Position numbers and translations under genes: made by a program
Notes under the pieces: generated by a model
Database searches by the model: none
What the model was told of the DNA's origin: nothing
What the model saw: only the letters and a program-made list of their open reading frames with translations
Assembly: GCA_963815185.1 (NCBI GenBank)
Contig: CAWFGC010000004.1
Location: 310,001 to 374,000, forward strand
DNA from: SHZL01 sp963815185
Lineage (GTDB): Bacteria > Pseudomonadota > Gammaproteobacteria > Xanthomonadales > SZUA-36
Length of the DNA: 64,000 nt
Direction: 5' to 3'
Shown here: piece by piece, positions 25,092 to 34,447 of the stretch
Numbering within the stretch: position 1 is the first letter of the stretch
Layout: each line of letters opens with the position of its first letter

Positions 25092-27401
25092 CTATCGCTC
25101 TTTGGATTTCAAAGCCTGCAATATTTTTGCGGGTGTAATGGGCAAATCAAACCTGACGCCGATGGCGTTATACACCGCATTGGCGACAGCGATCGGTACC
25201 GCACAGGTAACGCCCTCTCCGATACCCTTTGCGCCGAAGGGGCCATCCTCGTCATATACTTGCTCAAAATTAATATCGGGATCGGGCATATCCAGCGGCC
25301 CCATTAATTTATAGTCCATGAAATTGGGATTCAGAATTGCACCGGTGTCTTCATCGAATACCAGATTTTCCGTGGTGCACAGACCCATGGATTGATAATA
25401 ACCGCCGGCTACCTGGTTTTCACAGACAGCCGGATTTACCACGGTTCCACTATCGTGATAGGCGAGGAATTTGATCAACTTCATTTGCGCCGTGCGGGTG
25501 TCGATTTCCACTTCAGCAAAATCGGCAATCATCATCTTGCCGGCCTTATGGAACTCGACACCTTCTGACGCCCGGCCAATAACTTCAGGCGGAGACAGGT
25601 ATTGATAGATTGGAGTACTCATCAGTTGCTTCAATTCCATGCCTTGATCCGGACTTCCCTTGACAAAAATCCGGCGATCTTTCATTACCAGATCTTCCGG
25701 GCTGGCCTCCAGGTGTTTCGCAGCAAATTCCAGCAACTGACGTTTGGCGTCTTCCGCAGCAGCCTTCGTCGCGCGGGCCACCATATGCATGCCGTTGCTG
25801 CCAAAGGTCACCATGGTGTGTCCGCACACTTCCGAATCGCCATCAACGACATTGATGTCATCCAGCCCGACACCCAGGACTTCGGCTGCGACCATCGCTT
25901 GTGTCGTATCGCCACCTTGACCCATGCGTCCGATCCCGGTTGTCAGCACCATGGATCCGTCCGGGTTCACCTTGATCGTGATACCGTTAAATCCAAAAAA
26001 GGCCAGCCCGCTGATATGGGTTGAAATACCCATACCCACTCCGCGGATTCTGCTGCCATCGACCGAAGAGGGCACACCCCAGCCTTTCCACTTGTCCTTC
26101 CAGCCGAATTTTTCCGCGCCCTTTGTAATACATTCAGCCAGCCCGGAACTGGTCAGTTTTACCTTGGGCTCCCTGTTAAACAATAACTTGGCAAACACGA
26201 CTTCCTGGGACGTATGGCAGATATCGCCGGTTTTCCAGTGATTTTTGAGTCTGAACTCTACCGGATCCATATTGATTTTTTCTGCTGCCATATCGACGGT
26301 TTGTTCGATCGCATAAGCCAGTGTCAAGTCGCCAACACCACGCATGCAACCGGCGGTCAGAAGATTGGTTGCAACACCGATAAATTCCGCGCGCCCATTT
26401 GGCGTGGTGTAAATATCTGCAACCGACTGATAAGGGTCGAATTTATTGCCGTAGGCGCCATTGTCCAGGAGGTGCCAATAGGATTGTGACACCATGGTAC
26501 CGTCTTTTTTGATACCTATTTTGGCGTCGATCAAGGGGCGCTCACGCCGCTTCACCGTGGTTTGAACTTCATCCCGGGTTAGTATGAACCGAACAGGCCT
26601 GCGCGCTTTTCTCGCCAACGCAGCAGCAATGAACATGAAGTTATTGCCCCACCACAGGCCAAATGATCCGCCCGTTGGTGTACTGTGAACCCTCACCTTG
26701 TTGGGTGAAAGGTCGAAAAAATCGGTCATTGCGTCCCTGATCCAGAAAAGCGCCTGAGTGGAGGTCCACAATGAGAGACTGTCTCCTTCCCAACTGGCGA
26801 TACAGGCATTCCTGTCCAGCGGTGAATGCTGCTGGTTACCCATGGTGATGCGGTTTTCGATGACGAAATCGGCCTCGCCAAATCCCTTTTCGATATCACC
26901 CCATTCGAATACAGACGAGTCCAGCCGGTTCGGTCCCCAGGGCCTTACTTGGGGGGCATCCGGGCGCATGGCTTCTTCCAGGCCGAATACGGCTGGCAAC
27001 TCCTCGTATTCCACTTCAATCAGTTTCAATGCTTCTTTCGCTGTTTCTTCATCAATTGCAGCTACGGCTGCAACTTCGTCTCCGACAAAACAGACTTCTT
27101 CGGCGATCATTGGCCCCCTGAAATTGAAACTGGGATCCACCCAGGGGGTACCGCAGGTTTTCATCTTGCCGGTAATGTCATCCTTATGCGTAATGACGGC
27201 ACTGACGCCTGACAGGGCCTCGGCTTTTGAAACATCGATATTGACAATCTTTGCATGCGCATATGGACTGCGCAGCACCTTGACGTGGTGCATCCGGTGA
27301 AGGGCAGGCAGATCACCTGCATATTTCAGCTTGCCGGTGACTTTCTCGTACCCGTCAATCAGGGGCAGGCTCTTGCCGACTACAGATGTATCTACTTTCA
27401 T
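25092..27401 (-). CDS. xanthine dehydrogenase-family molybdenum hydroxylase, large (Moco) subunit
   Basis: 769 residues. The N-terminal ald/xan domain starts DGYEKVTGKLKYAGD, and two molybdopterin-binding domains follow, with GGSFGLWWG, RGVGD, GRMGQGGDT and the catalytic-Glu region FGAKGIGEG near the C-terminus. This is the molybdopterin-cytosine-dinucleotide subunit that hydroxylates an aromatic or heteroaromatic C-H using water. Its start overlaps the 2Fe-2S gene by four bases. The neighbouring cyclic amidase and nitrilase genes point to an N-heterocycle as substrate (inference); an aromatic CoA thioester, as in 4-hydroxybenzoyl-CoA reductase, is the main alternative. Confidence 0.9.
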   Translation of the reverse strand: MKVDTSVVGKSLPLIDGYEKVTGKLKYAGDLPALHRMHHVKVLRSPYAHAKIVNIDVSKAEALSGVSAVITHKDDITGKMKTCGTPWVDPSFNFRGPMIAEEVCFVGDEVAAVAAIDEETAKEALKLIEVEYEELPAVFGLEEAMRPDAPQVRPWGPNRLDSSVFEWGDIEKGFGEADFVIENRITMGNQQHSPLDRNACIASWEGDSLSLWTSTQALFWIRDAMTDFFDLSPNKVRVHSTPTGGSFGLWWGNNFMFIAAALARKARRPVRFILTRDEVQTTVKRRERPLIDAKIGIKKDGTMVSQSYWHLLDNGAYGNKFDPYQSVADIYTTPNGRAEFIGVATNLLTAGCMRGVGDLTLAYAIEQTVDMAAEKINMDPVEFRLKNHWKTGDICHTSQEVVFAKLLFNREPKVKLTSSGLAECITKGAEKFGWKDKWKGWGVPSSVDGSRIRGVGMGISTHISGLAFFGFNGITIKVNPDGSMVLTTGIGRMGQGGDTTQAMVAAEVLGVGLDDINVVDGDSEVCGHTMVTFGSNGMHMVARATKAAAEDAKRQLLEFAAKHLEASPEDLVMKDRRIFVKGSPDQGMELKQLMSTPIYQYLSPPEVIGRASEGVEFHKAGKMMIADFAEVEIDTRTAQMKLIKFLAYHDSGTVVNPAVCENQVAGGYYQSMGLCTTENLVFDEDTGAILNPNFMDYKLMGPLDMPDPDINFEQVYDEDGPFGAKGIGEGVTCAVPIAVANAVYNAIGVRFDLPITPAKILQALKSKER

Positions 27402-27871
27402 TTTGAGTCCCTCGCGATCTGTGCGCCATGCAAAATTGACTTAACGATTCTTACATAAGTCCCGCATCGACATAAATGGCCCCCTATTGCTTCCCTGACC
27501 TCCTGTGCACTGGGGTCCGGATTCTTATCCAGCAACGCCTTTGCTGCGACAATCATTCCCGGGGTACAGAAGCCACACTGCATACCATGATCTTCAATAA
27601 AGGCCGCTTGTAATGGATGTAAGACCCCGTTAGTTTCCACTCCCTCGATGGTTTGTATTTCGCACTCTTGGGCATCGGCGGCTATCCTTAAGCAGGAAAA
27701 AATCGGTTTGCCATCCAACAGGACCGTACAGGATCCACAGGTGCCCATTTCACAGCCGGTTTTTGTCCCGGTTAAGCCAATTTTTTCCCTCAAGACATAG
27801 GCAAGCGACCAATGTGGTTTTACCTGAACCGGACAGTCTTCGCCGTTAACATTCAAACTAATGGAAATCAC
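27398..27871 (-). CDS. molybdenum hydroxylase 2Fe-2S subunit
   Basis: 157 residues with a GTG start preceded by AAAGGAG. The N-terminal plant-ferredoxin-type cluster is C40-X4-C45-X2-C48 plus C60, and the C-terminal helical cluster is C99-X2-C102 with C134-X-C136 (CGFCTPG and CRCGTY). These two centres pass electrons between Moco and FAD. It is the small subunit of the three-gene enzyme, with typical length. It is sandwiched between the FAD and Mo subunit genes with a two-base gap and a four-base overlap. Confidence 0.93.
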   Translation of the reverse strand: MISISLNVNGEDCPVQVKPHWSLAYVLREKIGLTGTKTGCEMGTCGSCTVLLDGKPIFSCLRIAADAQECEIQTIEGVETNGVLHPLQAAFIEDHGMQCGFCTPGMIVAAKALLDKNPDPSAQEVREAIGGHLCRCGTYVRIVKSILHGAQIARDSK

Positions 27872-27873
27872 GG

Positions 27874-28734
27874 TTATGCTCCTTTCCCAGCTTCAACAAG
27901 GGCTTTTTTCAGGGCATCTTCGATGCTGCATTTAACCCATAAACTTCGTACTACAGCGGGCATACGGAAATCATCAATGCATTGAATGTCGCTCGAGGCT
28001 TCGGCTGCCTTTTGGATCAATGCAGCATCAATTTTTTGATTCAATAGAATTGCCTCGGCAGCGGTCGACCGTTGCGGTATGCCGGACAAAGTAGCCGCAC
28101 CCACAACCACTCTTACATCTTCGCAGGTCCCGTCTGCACCAAGAGTGAGACGCACAGCAACATTTACGATCGGCAAATCCGCTGCTGTCCGTTCAAACTT
28201 GTGAAAACCACCTCCGGTATTCGCCGGTGGTTTCGGGATCTGAATCTCGATGACCATTTCGTTTACTTCAAGCGCATTATTGAGATAACCGAGATGAAAA
28301 TCAGCCATGGATAAAATGCGTGTGCCATCACTCCCGCCGATTACAATATCCGCATCGTAGGCGAGTAGCGTCGTGGGCATATCAACTTCTCCGGCGATAC
28401 ACACTTCACCGCCGATTGTGGCCATGTTCCGCACTTCATTGATATTCAGTTCCCTGACGGTCTCTGACAATGCCTTGTATACACCCTGTGAAGTGACACT
28501 TGATTGGTATATTTCATTAAGCGTTGTGGTCGCGCCTATTTTCAATACGCCACCTTCGTCCCTGATATAACTCAGGCCGAGTTTTTTGATGTTTATGACT
28601 GCTTCCACGTCATCAAAAAGCTCTTCCCGGTGACCCATGAAAAATGTACTGCCGGCGATGGGAATGGCCGTATCGCCATATTTGCTCAGTAATGCGTACG
28701 CTTCACTCAATTCAGTCGGACTGTAATATTCCAT
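27874..28734 (-). CDS. molybdenum hydroxylase FAD-binding subunit
   Basis: 286 residues of the CoxM/HcrB/KdhA type: an N-terminal FAD-binding PCMH segment with AGSTFFMGHR (27-36), then ATIGGEVCIAGEVDMPTTLLA, the flavin-loop region, and a C-terminal domain. It accepts electrons from the 2Fe-2S subunit and passes them to an external acceptor. It lies between the CoxG-like gene and the 2Fe-2S gene on the same strand, so all subunits are made together. Confidence 0.9.
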   Translation of the reverse strand: MEYYSPTELSEAYALLSKYGDTAIPIAGSTFFMGHREELFDDVEAVINIKKLGLSYIRDEGGVLKIGATTTLNEIYQSSVTSQGVYKALSETVRELNINEVRNMATIGGEVCIAGEVDMPTTLLAYDADIVIGGSDGTRILSMADFHLGYLNNALEVNEMVIEIQIPKPPANTGGGFHKFERTAADLPIVNVAVRLTLGADGTCEDVRVVVGAATLSGIPQRSTAAEAILLNQKIDAALIQKAAEASSDIQCIDDFRMPAVVRSLWVKCSIEDALKKALVEAGKGA

Positions 28735-28809
28735 CGCATCAATCTCTTCGTGTAGTTTAGGATTAAATTGTCATATGCTATTGAATTATTGTTGCATCTT
28801 GTCGCCGGG

Positions 28810-29418
28810 CTACTGACGCAGCACGTAATACAGAACAATAACAATAAGGACAACACCGGCGACACCGATCAAAATTGCCCGGTTAATATGGTGTTTCTTG
28901 ACGCCCGCAGGGCTTGTCTGTACAAGCTCGCCAGCGTCGTCGTCGACGGAACCAGTATCCCCCGTATCACCCAGAGTCTGTTTGATATTGCCTTCAAATT
29001 CCTGAAACAGATTGTCCATTTGTCCTGCCGCAACCTTCTCGACGATTGCACCGCCAAGACCGGACGCTTTGACAACGCCCGCAAATTTGACCCTTGTCCT
29101 GGTATCTGAAATCGGCTCCAGATTGGTCGTCCCGTTGATTGTCAGCTTATAGTAATTCGATCTCTCAAATAACCGGCCTTCGCCGACAAACTCTGCATTT
29201 GTCGGCGGTTGCATGACAACTGCCCTGGTCCTGGCCTGTGCCTTTCGGGTGGTACGCATCACTTTGGTTTCCAGGTCCCAGTCAAATTCAGTTTCACTGA
29301 CTTTGGTGACCTTCTTGCAGCCTGGAATACAGAGGCTGAATCGCTCCATGTCACTGACCAATGCCCACGTATCTTTCAGCGACGCAGCAACAGTAAATTC
29401 CTTAACAATTTCCGGCAT
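28810..29418 (-). CDS. CoxG-like SRPBCC protein with C-terminal membrane anchor
   Basis: 202 residues from the ATG at 29418 (MPEIVKEF); the longer open frame upstream runs into the neighbouring gene and was rejected. The first ~145 residues match the carbon monoxide dehydrogenase subunit G/START-like fold (FSLCIPGCKKV, EFDWDLETKVM, SGLGGAIVEKVA). A linker rich in Asp, Gly and Ser leads to one transmembrane helix at about 180-199, so the protein is tail-anchored. CoxG recruits CO dehydrogenase to the membrane; here it could dock the molybdenum hydroxylase near quinones. Confidence 0.85.
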   Translation of the reverse strand: MPEIVKEFTVAASLKDTWALVSDMERFSLCIPGCKKVTKVSETEFDWDLETKVMRTTRKAQARTRAVVMQPPTNAEFVGEGRLFERSNYYKLTINGTTNLEPISDTRTRVKFAGVVKASGLGGAIVEKVAAGQMDNLFQEFEGNIKQTLGDTGDTGSVDDDAGELVQTSPAGVKKHHINRAILIGVAGVVLIVIVLYYVLRQ

Positions 29419-29449
29419 GCTTACGCCTTGTTTCCAATCAGAGTCATAG

Positions 29450-30340
29450 TCATTTCCTGGCGGCCTCGAGATCCTGAAATTCTTTCGTAATGACCTCGGA
29501 CCGACGAAGTTTGTCGATTGCGACGGTTTCACGAAAACGATGCAACTTTTCAAAGCTCAGTGTTGCGCTGACGATCTCCTCTTTATCCGTCCCCTGGGCA
29601 TAGACCTTGGAAAACCGGGGGAAAGCGGGACCGGCGATAGTGCTGTGGCCATAATAGGACTTGGTCCTGTCTTTGCCGACAAAATTTGCACTGGCTGTGT
29701 ACAGCATGTTTTCCGTCGCCCGTGCGCATGTCATGGCGGTCATATAAAAAGGCCTGTCCGGTGCATCAGCGCTGCCTGTGCTGTTAATGATCAAGCGCGC
29801 GCCTTTTAACATGAGAATCCGGGAAAGTTCCGGGTAAACCCAGAAGTCAGCACAAATCTGTATGCCGATCGGGCCATAACGCGTCTCAAATACGGGAACC
29901 GCGTTCCCGCCCTTGAAACACCTGGTTTCGGTAAACATCGGCAACGGGCCGATGTGTACCTTGCGATAGGTGCCTATCAAACCATCCGGTCCAATCAAGG
30001 GGCAGGCGATATAACAAACATCCGGATCATTCCTGTCCTGTTCGGGCATGCCGAAGGCAACGTAGATATCGAGTTTTCTGGTCAACGCAGCAATCTCTTC
30101 GGTTGCCGGTCCCGGAATCATCTCGGCGGCTCGCCGGTGCATGGTGAAATCTTCGCTGCATTCGTATCCGCTTAGCGCCAACTCCGGAAAGGCAAGGATG
30201 TTGATACCCTGATCAGCCGCTTCAGCAATCATTCCCTTCATTTTTTCCAGATTGGCGGCCTTGTCTCCCCAGACACTGTCATAATTCACACATCCGACGG
30301 TAACGGAATTTTCGTAGCCCTGATAACGTGCGGGTATCAT
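29450..30340 (-). CDS. nitrilase-superfamily amidohydrolase
   Basis: 296 residues with the Glu-Lys-Cys triad of the carbon-nitrogen hydrolase fold: E53 (FPELALSGYE), K127 (YRKVHI) and C163 (IQICADFWVYPE). The family includes beta-ureidopropionase, N-carbamoyl amino acid amidase and aliphatic amidases. In this operon, directly after a dihydropyrimidinase-like gene, a carbamoyl- or amide-cleaving role on a ring-opened product is the best guess. There is no signal peptide, so it acts in the cytosol. The gap to the upstream gene is 19 bases. Confidence 0.85.
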   Translation of the reverse strand: MIPARYQGYENSVTVGCVNYDSVWGDKAANLEKMKGMIAEAADQGINILAFPELALSGYECSEDFTMHRRAAEMIPGPATEEIAALTRKLDIYVAFGMPEQDRNDPDVCYIACPLIGPDGLIGTYRKVHIGPLPMFTETRCFKGGNAVPVFETRYGPIGIQICADFWVYPELSRILMLKGARLIINSTGSADAPDRPFYMTAMTCARATENMLYTASANFVGKDRTKSYYGHSTIAGPAFPRFSKVYAQGTDKEEIVSATLSFEKLHRFRETVAIDKLRRSEVITKEFQDLEAARK

Positions 30341-30359
30341 GCGAGTTTCGATTGACCAA

Positions 30360-31751
30360 TCACACAGCTAGCTTGCGCGGGACATATTTCCCCTGAGCGG
30401 GATTATGCTTGACCGGTTCCCCGTCTTCCATGAGGACCTGGCCGCGTAAAACGGTGTGGGTAGGCCAGCCTTTCAGTGTCCAGCCGTCATAAATGCTCCA
30501 GTCGCACATGGTTCGCAGGGAATCCACGGATACCGTTCGCTCCTCTTCCAGATCCACCACCACAATATCGGCATCGGCACCAACCGAAAGTGTGCCCTTA
30601 TCCGGTAGCAATCCAAATACCGCAGCCGGATTGTAGGAGCATATTTCCGTCAGCTTTTCCAAACTGATTCGGCCCTTATTCACACCCTCACTGAGCATTA
30701 TCGGTAACAGCAATTCAGAGACATTGCCCAATCCCATGGGCGCGTTCCAGATATCATCACCCTTCATTTCCAGCGTCGTGGGCGCCAGATCAGAACCGAC
30801 GCATTTTATAATGCCCTGCTGAATTCCTTCCCATAACCTCTGGTTACTTGCACGGTCTCGTAATGGCGGATTCACGCAGCCACAAGCCGGGTGGTCGATC
30901 AATACCTGGGCAGGTTCTTCGTTATTATGGGTCAGGTATTGAGGACAGGTTTCGCCAGTGACGTTCTGCCCTTCCTGTTGTGCTTCGGCGATGATGTCGA
31001 CGCCTTCAGCAATCGTGATATGGGGAATATACAAAGGGCATCCGGCACTTTTGGCCAGATATATCGCGCGGCGCATACATTCCGCCTCGACAAAAGGCGG
31101 CCGCGATTCATTCCAGACCTGAAAATCTTTACGGCCCTGGGCAATCAACTCATCCCTGAGCATCAGATGGATATCTATATTTTCGGTATGGCAGGCCGCC
31201 AGCGACGGCGGGCCCAGCTTATGGATCATGCGGAAGCCTTTGAAGACCGCACCATCGTCTGTGGCGGTAATGCCAATGAGATCGGCATGGGGGCCTTTAT
31301 AGCCCATGTTGAACTTGAACGACGTCAACCCAATTTCTTTTGGACAACGTTCAATCTCGCTGGTAGTCAAGGCATCGATTACCATCAGATGCCAGAAGCC
31401 GTCTACGAAGCTCTTTTCTTCAAACCTGCTTTTGAGCCCCTCAAACTGTTCGAGGATCCCATTTTGCAGTGCCAGGATGTACACTCCCAGGCAGGTGACA
31501 CCGCCACAAGCGGCTGCCCGTGTCTCCGTTTCCACGGCTTCGAGTGTATCCATGTATCCAAGGTGGGCATGGGGGTCAATGATACCCGCCATGACATAAC
31601 GACCCGTTGCGTCAATCTGCCGCGCCGCAGTGGGCATGGATGATTGTTGACCGATTGACTGGATTTTGCCGTTGAAGATGGCAATATCGGCCTTGGAGGT
31701 GCCGTCCGGGGTTACTACGTTGCCGCCATGAATGATCAAATCACAGTTCAT
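30360..31751 (-). CDS. dihydropyrimidinase/hydantoinase-like cyclic amidase
   Basis: 463 residues of the amidohydrolase superfamily. The metal ligands are in place: H61-x-H63 (DPHAHLGY), a carboxylatable Lys at 147 (SFKFNMGYKG), H188, H244 (YIPHIT) and D321 (VGSDLAP). The N- and C-terminal beta-sandwich (MNCDLIIHGGNVV ... VLRGQVLMEDGEPV) is typical of dihydropyrimidinase, hydantoinase and allantoinase. It opens a cyclic amide ring. It is the first gene of the operon and has a promoter candidate at 31824-31852. The next gene is an amidase able to finish the hydrolysis. Confidence 0.87.
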   Translation of the reverse strand: MNCDLIIHGGNVVTPDGTSKADIAIFNGKIQSIGQQSSMPTAARQIDATGRYVMAGIIDPHAHLGYMDTLEAVETETRAAACGGVTCLGVYILALQNGILEQFEGLKSRFEEKSFVDGFWHLMVIDALTTSEIERCPKEIGLTSFKFNMGYKGPHADLIGITATDDGAVFKGFRMIHKLGPPSLAACHTENIDIHLMLRDELIAQGRKDFQVWNESRPPFVEAECMRRAIYLAKSAGCPLYIPHITIAEGVDIIAEAQQEGQNVTGETCPQYLTHNNEEPAQVLIDHPACGCVNPPLRDRASNQRLWEGIQQGIIKCVGSDLAPTTLEMKGDDIWNAPMGLGNVSELLLPIMLSEGVNKGRISLEKLTEICSYNPAAVFGLLPDKGTLSVGADADIVVVDLEEERTVSVDSLRTMCDWSIYDGWTLKGWPTHTVLRGQVLMEDGEPVKHNPAQGKYVPRKLAV

Positions 31752-31823
31752 TGGTTTCCTCTTCAGCTACAGTGATTAAGGCAGGTTGCGGGAAGGAAAT
31801 AGCGCGACATTCTTTCCTCTTCC

Positions 31824-31852
31824 AGTATAATCATCAATAAAATAATTTACAA
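31824..31852 (-). promoter_or_regulatory. sigma70-type promoter candidate for the hydrolase/Mo-hydroxylase operon
   Basis: On the minus strand TTGTAA (31847-31852) and TATACT (31824-31829) are 17 bases apart, the same hexamers and spacing as at 4839-4867. The start would be near 31817, 66 bases before the ATG at 31751. The gap 31752-32084 also contains the inverted repeat at 31970; nothing else is recognisable there. Confidence 0.5.
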
Positions 31853-31969
31853 TTTTGAATTCTGTCCTGATCGCAAAATCGAATGCGGCGCGAGCGTCCG
31901 GCTGGCTGTGGAGATCATAACCCGGCCGGCCATGGAGGAAACGGCCAATCCCTTGCAGGGCGTGTTTTT

Positions 31970-31986
31970 TTGCATTTAATATGCAA
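31970..31986. repeat. inverted repeat upstream of the sulfatase
   Basis: TTGCAT-TTAAT-ATGCAA is a perfect 6-base-arm repeat about 100 bases before the sulfatase ATG. It could be an operator. Its position is the only support. Confidence 0.3.
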
Positions 31987-32084
31987 GCTAACTTCGGCGG
32001 CGCAATCTGGTTACGACGTCAAATCCAGGGCAGGCGCTTGCTGCAACAGCAAAAACCCAGCATTTTCCAAAAAAAGGCAAAACA

Positions 32085-34391
32085 ATGAAATTTCGTACCG
32101 GCATTGCTCTTTCAAAGCTTGTGCTTTTTGGAATTTTTGCTGTCTCCGTGGCCGGTGCAGATGACGAATCATTCAAAGGCAAGATCGGCCGTACCGTGGA
32201 GGCCTCGGTACCCGATTGGCCGCAGCCCGTCACAGCACCGCAAGGAGCTCCCAATGTTCTGATCTGGCTGATCGACGATGCGGGCTTTGCGCAAATTGGA
32301 TCCTTCGGGGGTTTGATTGAGACACCGACCATAGACCGGCTGGCCGAGACGGGTTTGCGCTATAACAACTTCCACACGACCGCGCTTTGTTCGGCGTCGC
32401 GCGCCGCATTGATGACGGGCCGCAATCACCACTCGGTGGGCATGGGCAGCCATGCGCTGCTGGCCATGGGGTATCCGGGTTACAACGGATTGATTCCGAA
32501 AAGCGCCGCCTCCGTCGCCAAGGTGTTACAGCAACGCGGGTACACCACCATGGCCCTTGGCAAGTGGGATCATACGCCACCCGGAGACGTGACCATTGCC
32601 GGCCCCTTTGACCGCTGGCCGACCGGTGATGGTTTCGACCATTTCTATGGCTTCATGTCGGCGGACACCAACAATTTCAAACCCGCCATGTGGGCTGACC
32701 ACACGCCGATCGAGCCCGCGCTGGGCAAGCCCAATTACCATCTCAGCACGGACATGGCGGACCAGGCCATCGTTGATATTACCGGGTTGAAATCAGCCCG
32801 CCCGGGCCGGCCATTCTTCATGTACTGGGCAACCGGGGCGGTGCACACGCCGCACCATGCGCCAAAGGAGTGGATCGAGAAATACAAGGGGCGCTTTGAC
32901 ATGGGCTGGGACAAGGCGCGCGAGATGATTCTTGCCCGGCAAAAGGAACTTGGCGTAGTGCCGCAGGATACGGAGTTGACGCCCCGCCCGAACATCATTC
33001 CTGCCTGGGACGGCCTGCCGGCCGATGCAAAGCGGATGTATGCCCGGCAGATGGAGGTCTTTGCCGCTCAGCTCAGCCACGCAGATCATGAATTCGGGCG
33101 GATCATCGACACGCTGGAGCGCATTGGTGAGCTCGATAACACGCTGATCATCGTGGCGTCCGACAATGGGGCCAGCGCTGAGGGCGGCCTCGGCGGCACC
33201 TACAGCGAGGCGCGGCAATACAATGGCCTTACCGACACAAGCTACCAGGAAAACCTCAAGCATTACGACGAATGGGGTGGGCCCGATACGTATCCGCATT
33301 ACCATGTCGGCTGGGCGATGGCAGGCAATACGCCGTTCAAATGGTTCAAACAACAGGTTCACCGCGGCGGTCAACAGGACCCCCTGATCATCAATTGGCC
33401 GCGTGGCATCAAGGCCCGGGGCGAGATTCGCACCCAATATCACCACATCATCGACATCATGCCGACGGTTCTGCAGGCTGCCGGTATCGAGGCGCCGCAG
33501 GTGGTGGACGGAGTGAAGCAGAAGCCCTTGGACGGAATCGCGATGAATTACACGTTCGACGACCCGGGGGCCAAGGATCGGCGAACTGTCCAGTATTACG
33601 AAATGTTCGGCAATCGAGCGATCTATGCCGACGGATGGAAAGCGGTCGCGCGTCACGGGGAACGGATGCCGTGGGAAAATATCCCGCCCAGCATCCCCTA
33701 TGAAAACGACCGCTGGGAGCTTTACGATGTTGCCACGGACTTTTCCGAGAGCCACGATCTGGCTGCCGAGTATCCTCGCAAGGTGGCCGAGCTGCAGCAG
33801 CTCCTCGACCAGGAGTTCTTCAAATACAATGTTTATCCGTTGAATGATGAGCTGCTGAAACGCATTACCGAGGTCTTCGTGCGTTTCGGCCCGAAGGGTA
33901 ATCACTTTGTTTATTATCCGCCGGGTGCGCGACGCATTACCGAAGCCCTCTCGCCGCCGATAAAGAACCGGTCCTACACCATCACGGCCGAGCTTACCGT
34001 GCCGCCGGAAGGCGCCCGGGGCGTGATTCTGACCCAGGGCGGCAACAAGGCCGGGTACGCCCTCTATATGCAGGACAACCATCTGGTCTACGATTACAAC
34101 TATTTTGCAGAGGTGCGATATAACATCACGTCCGATCAGGTGATGCCCCCGGGCGAGGCTACGGTAGTTCTCAAATTCACCAAGACCGGAGCGTATCAGG
34201 GCAAAGCTGAACTGTTGCTCAATGGCAGAAAGGTCGGGGAGACCTTCCTGGAAAAGACCGTGCCCAGTATTTTCTCGCTTGAGGAGACGCTGGATGTCGG
34301 TGTTGATACCGGCACGGCGGTATCGAAGGGCTATGAGCTACCGTTTGAGTTCACCGGCGTGATCAAACAGGTGGTGGTGGATTTGGATTAG
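32085..34391 (+). CDS. exported arylsulfatase-type sulfatase
   Basis: 768 residues with a Sec signal at 1-25. The metal-binding DDAG motif is at 64-67 and the formylglycine site is CSASRAALMTGRN at 102-114, with C102 the residue to be oxidised; the usual Pro is Ala here, which the C-X-[PA]-X-R rule still allows. GKWD gives the conserved Lys. A C-terminal beta-rich domain (GYALYMQDNHLVYDYNYF) follows, as in large arylsulfatases. It should hydrolyse a sulfate ester in the periplasm. No neighbouring sulfatase-maturation gene is present. The next gene is an MDR reductase 56 bases downstream. Confidence 0.9.
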   Translation: MKFRTGIALSKLVLFGIFAVSVAGADDESFKGKIGRTVEASVPDWPQPVTAPQGAPNVLIWLIDDAGFAQIGSFGGLIETPTIDRLAETGLRYNNFHTTALCSASRAALMTGRNHHSVGMGSHALLAMGYPGYNGLIPKSAASVAKVLQQRGYTTMALGKWDHTPPGDVTIAGPFDRWPTGDGFDHFYGFMSADTNNFKPAMWADHTPIEPALGKPNYHLSTDMADQAIVDITGLKSARPGRPFFMYWATGAVHTPHHAPKEWIEKYKGRFDMGWDKAREMILARQKELGVVPQDTELTPRPNIIPAWDGLPADAKRMYARQMEVFAAQLSHADHEFGRIIDTLERIGELDNTLIIVASDNGASAEGGLGGTYSEARQYNGLTDTSYQENLKHYDEWGGPDTYPHYHVGWAMAGNTPFKWFKQQVHRGGQQDPLIINWPRGIKARGEIRTQYHHIIDIMPTVLQAAGIEAPQVVDGVKQKPLDGIAMNYTFDDPGAKDRRTVQYYEMFGNRAIYADGWKAVARHGERMPWENIPPSIPYENDRWELYDVATDFSESHDLAAEYPRKVAELQQLLDQEFFKYNVYPLNDELLKRITEVFVRFGPKGNHFVYYPPGARRITEALSPPIKNRSYTITAELTVPPEGARGVILTQGGNKAGYALYMQDNHLVYDYNYFAEVRYNITSDQVMPPGEATVVLKFTKTGAYQGKAELLLNGRKVGETFLEKTVPSIFSLEETLDVGVDTGTAVSKGYELPFEFTGVIKQVVVDLD

Positions 34392-34447
34392 GCGGCGAGC
34401 AGGGCACTTCCATAGCAGAGTCTCCGGTCATCAGGAATCGGAACATC

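Noticed and set aside
32793..34082. 429-codon minus-strand frame opposite the sulfatase
   Set aside because: A shadow of the sulfatase coding strand; no signature in the translation.
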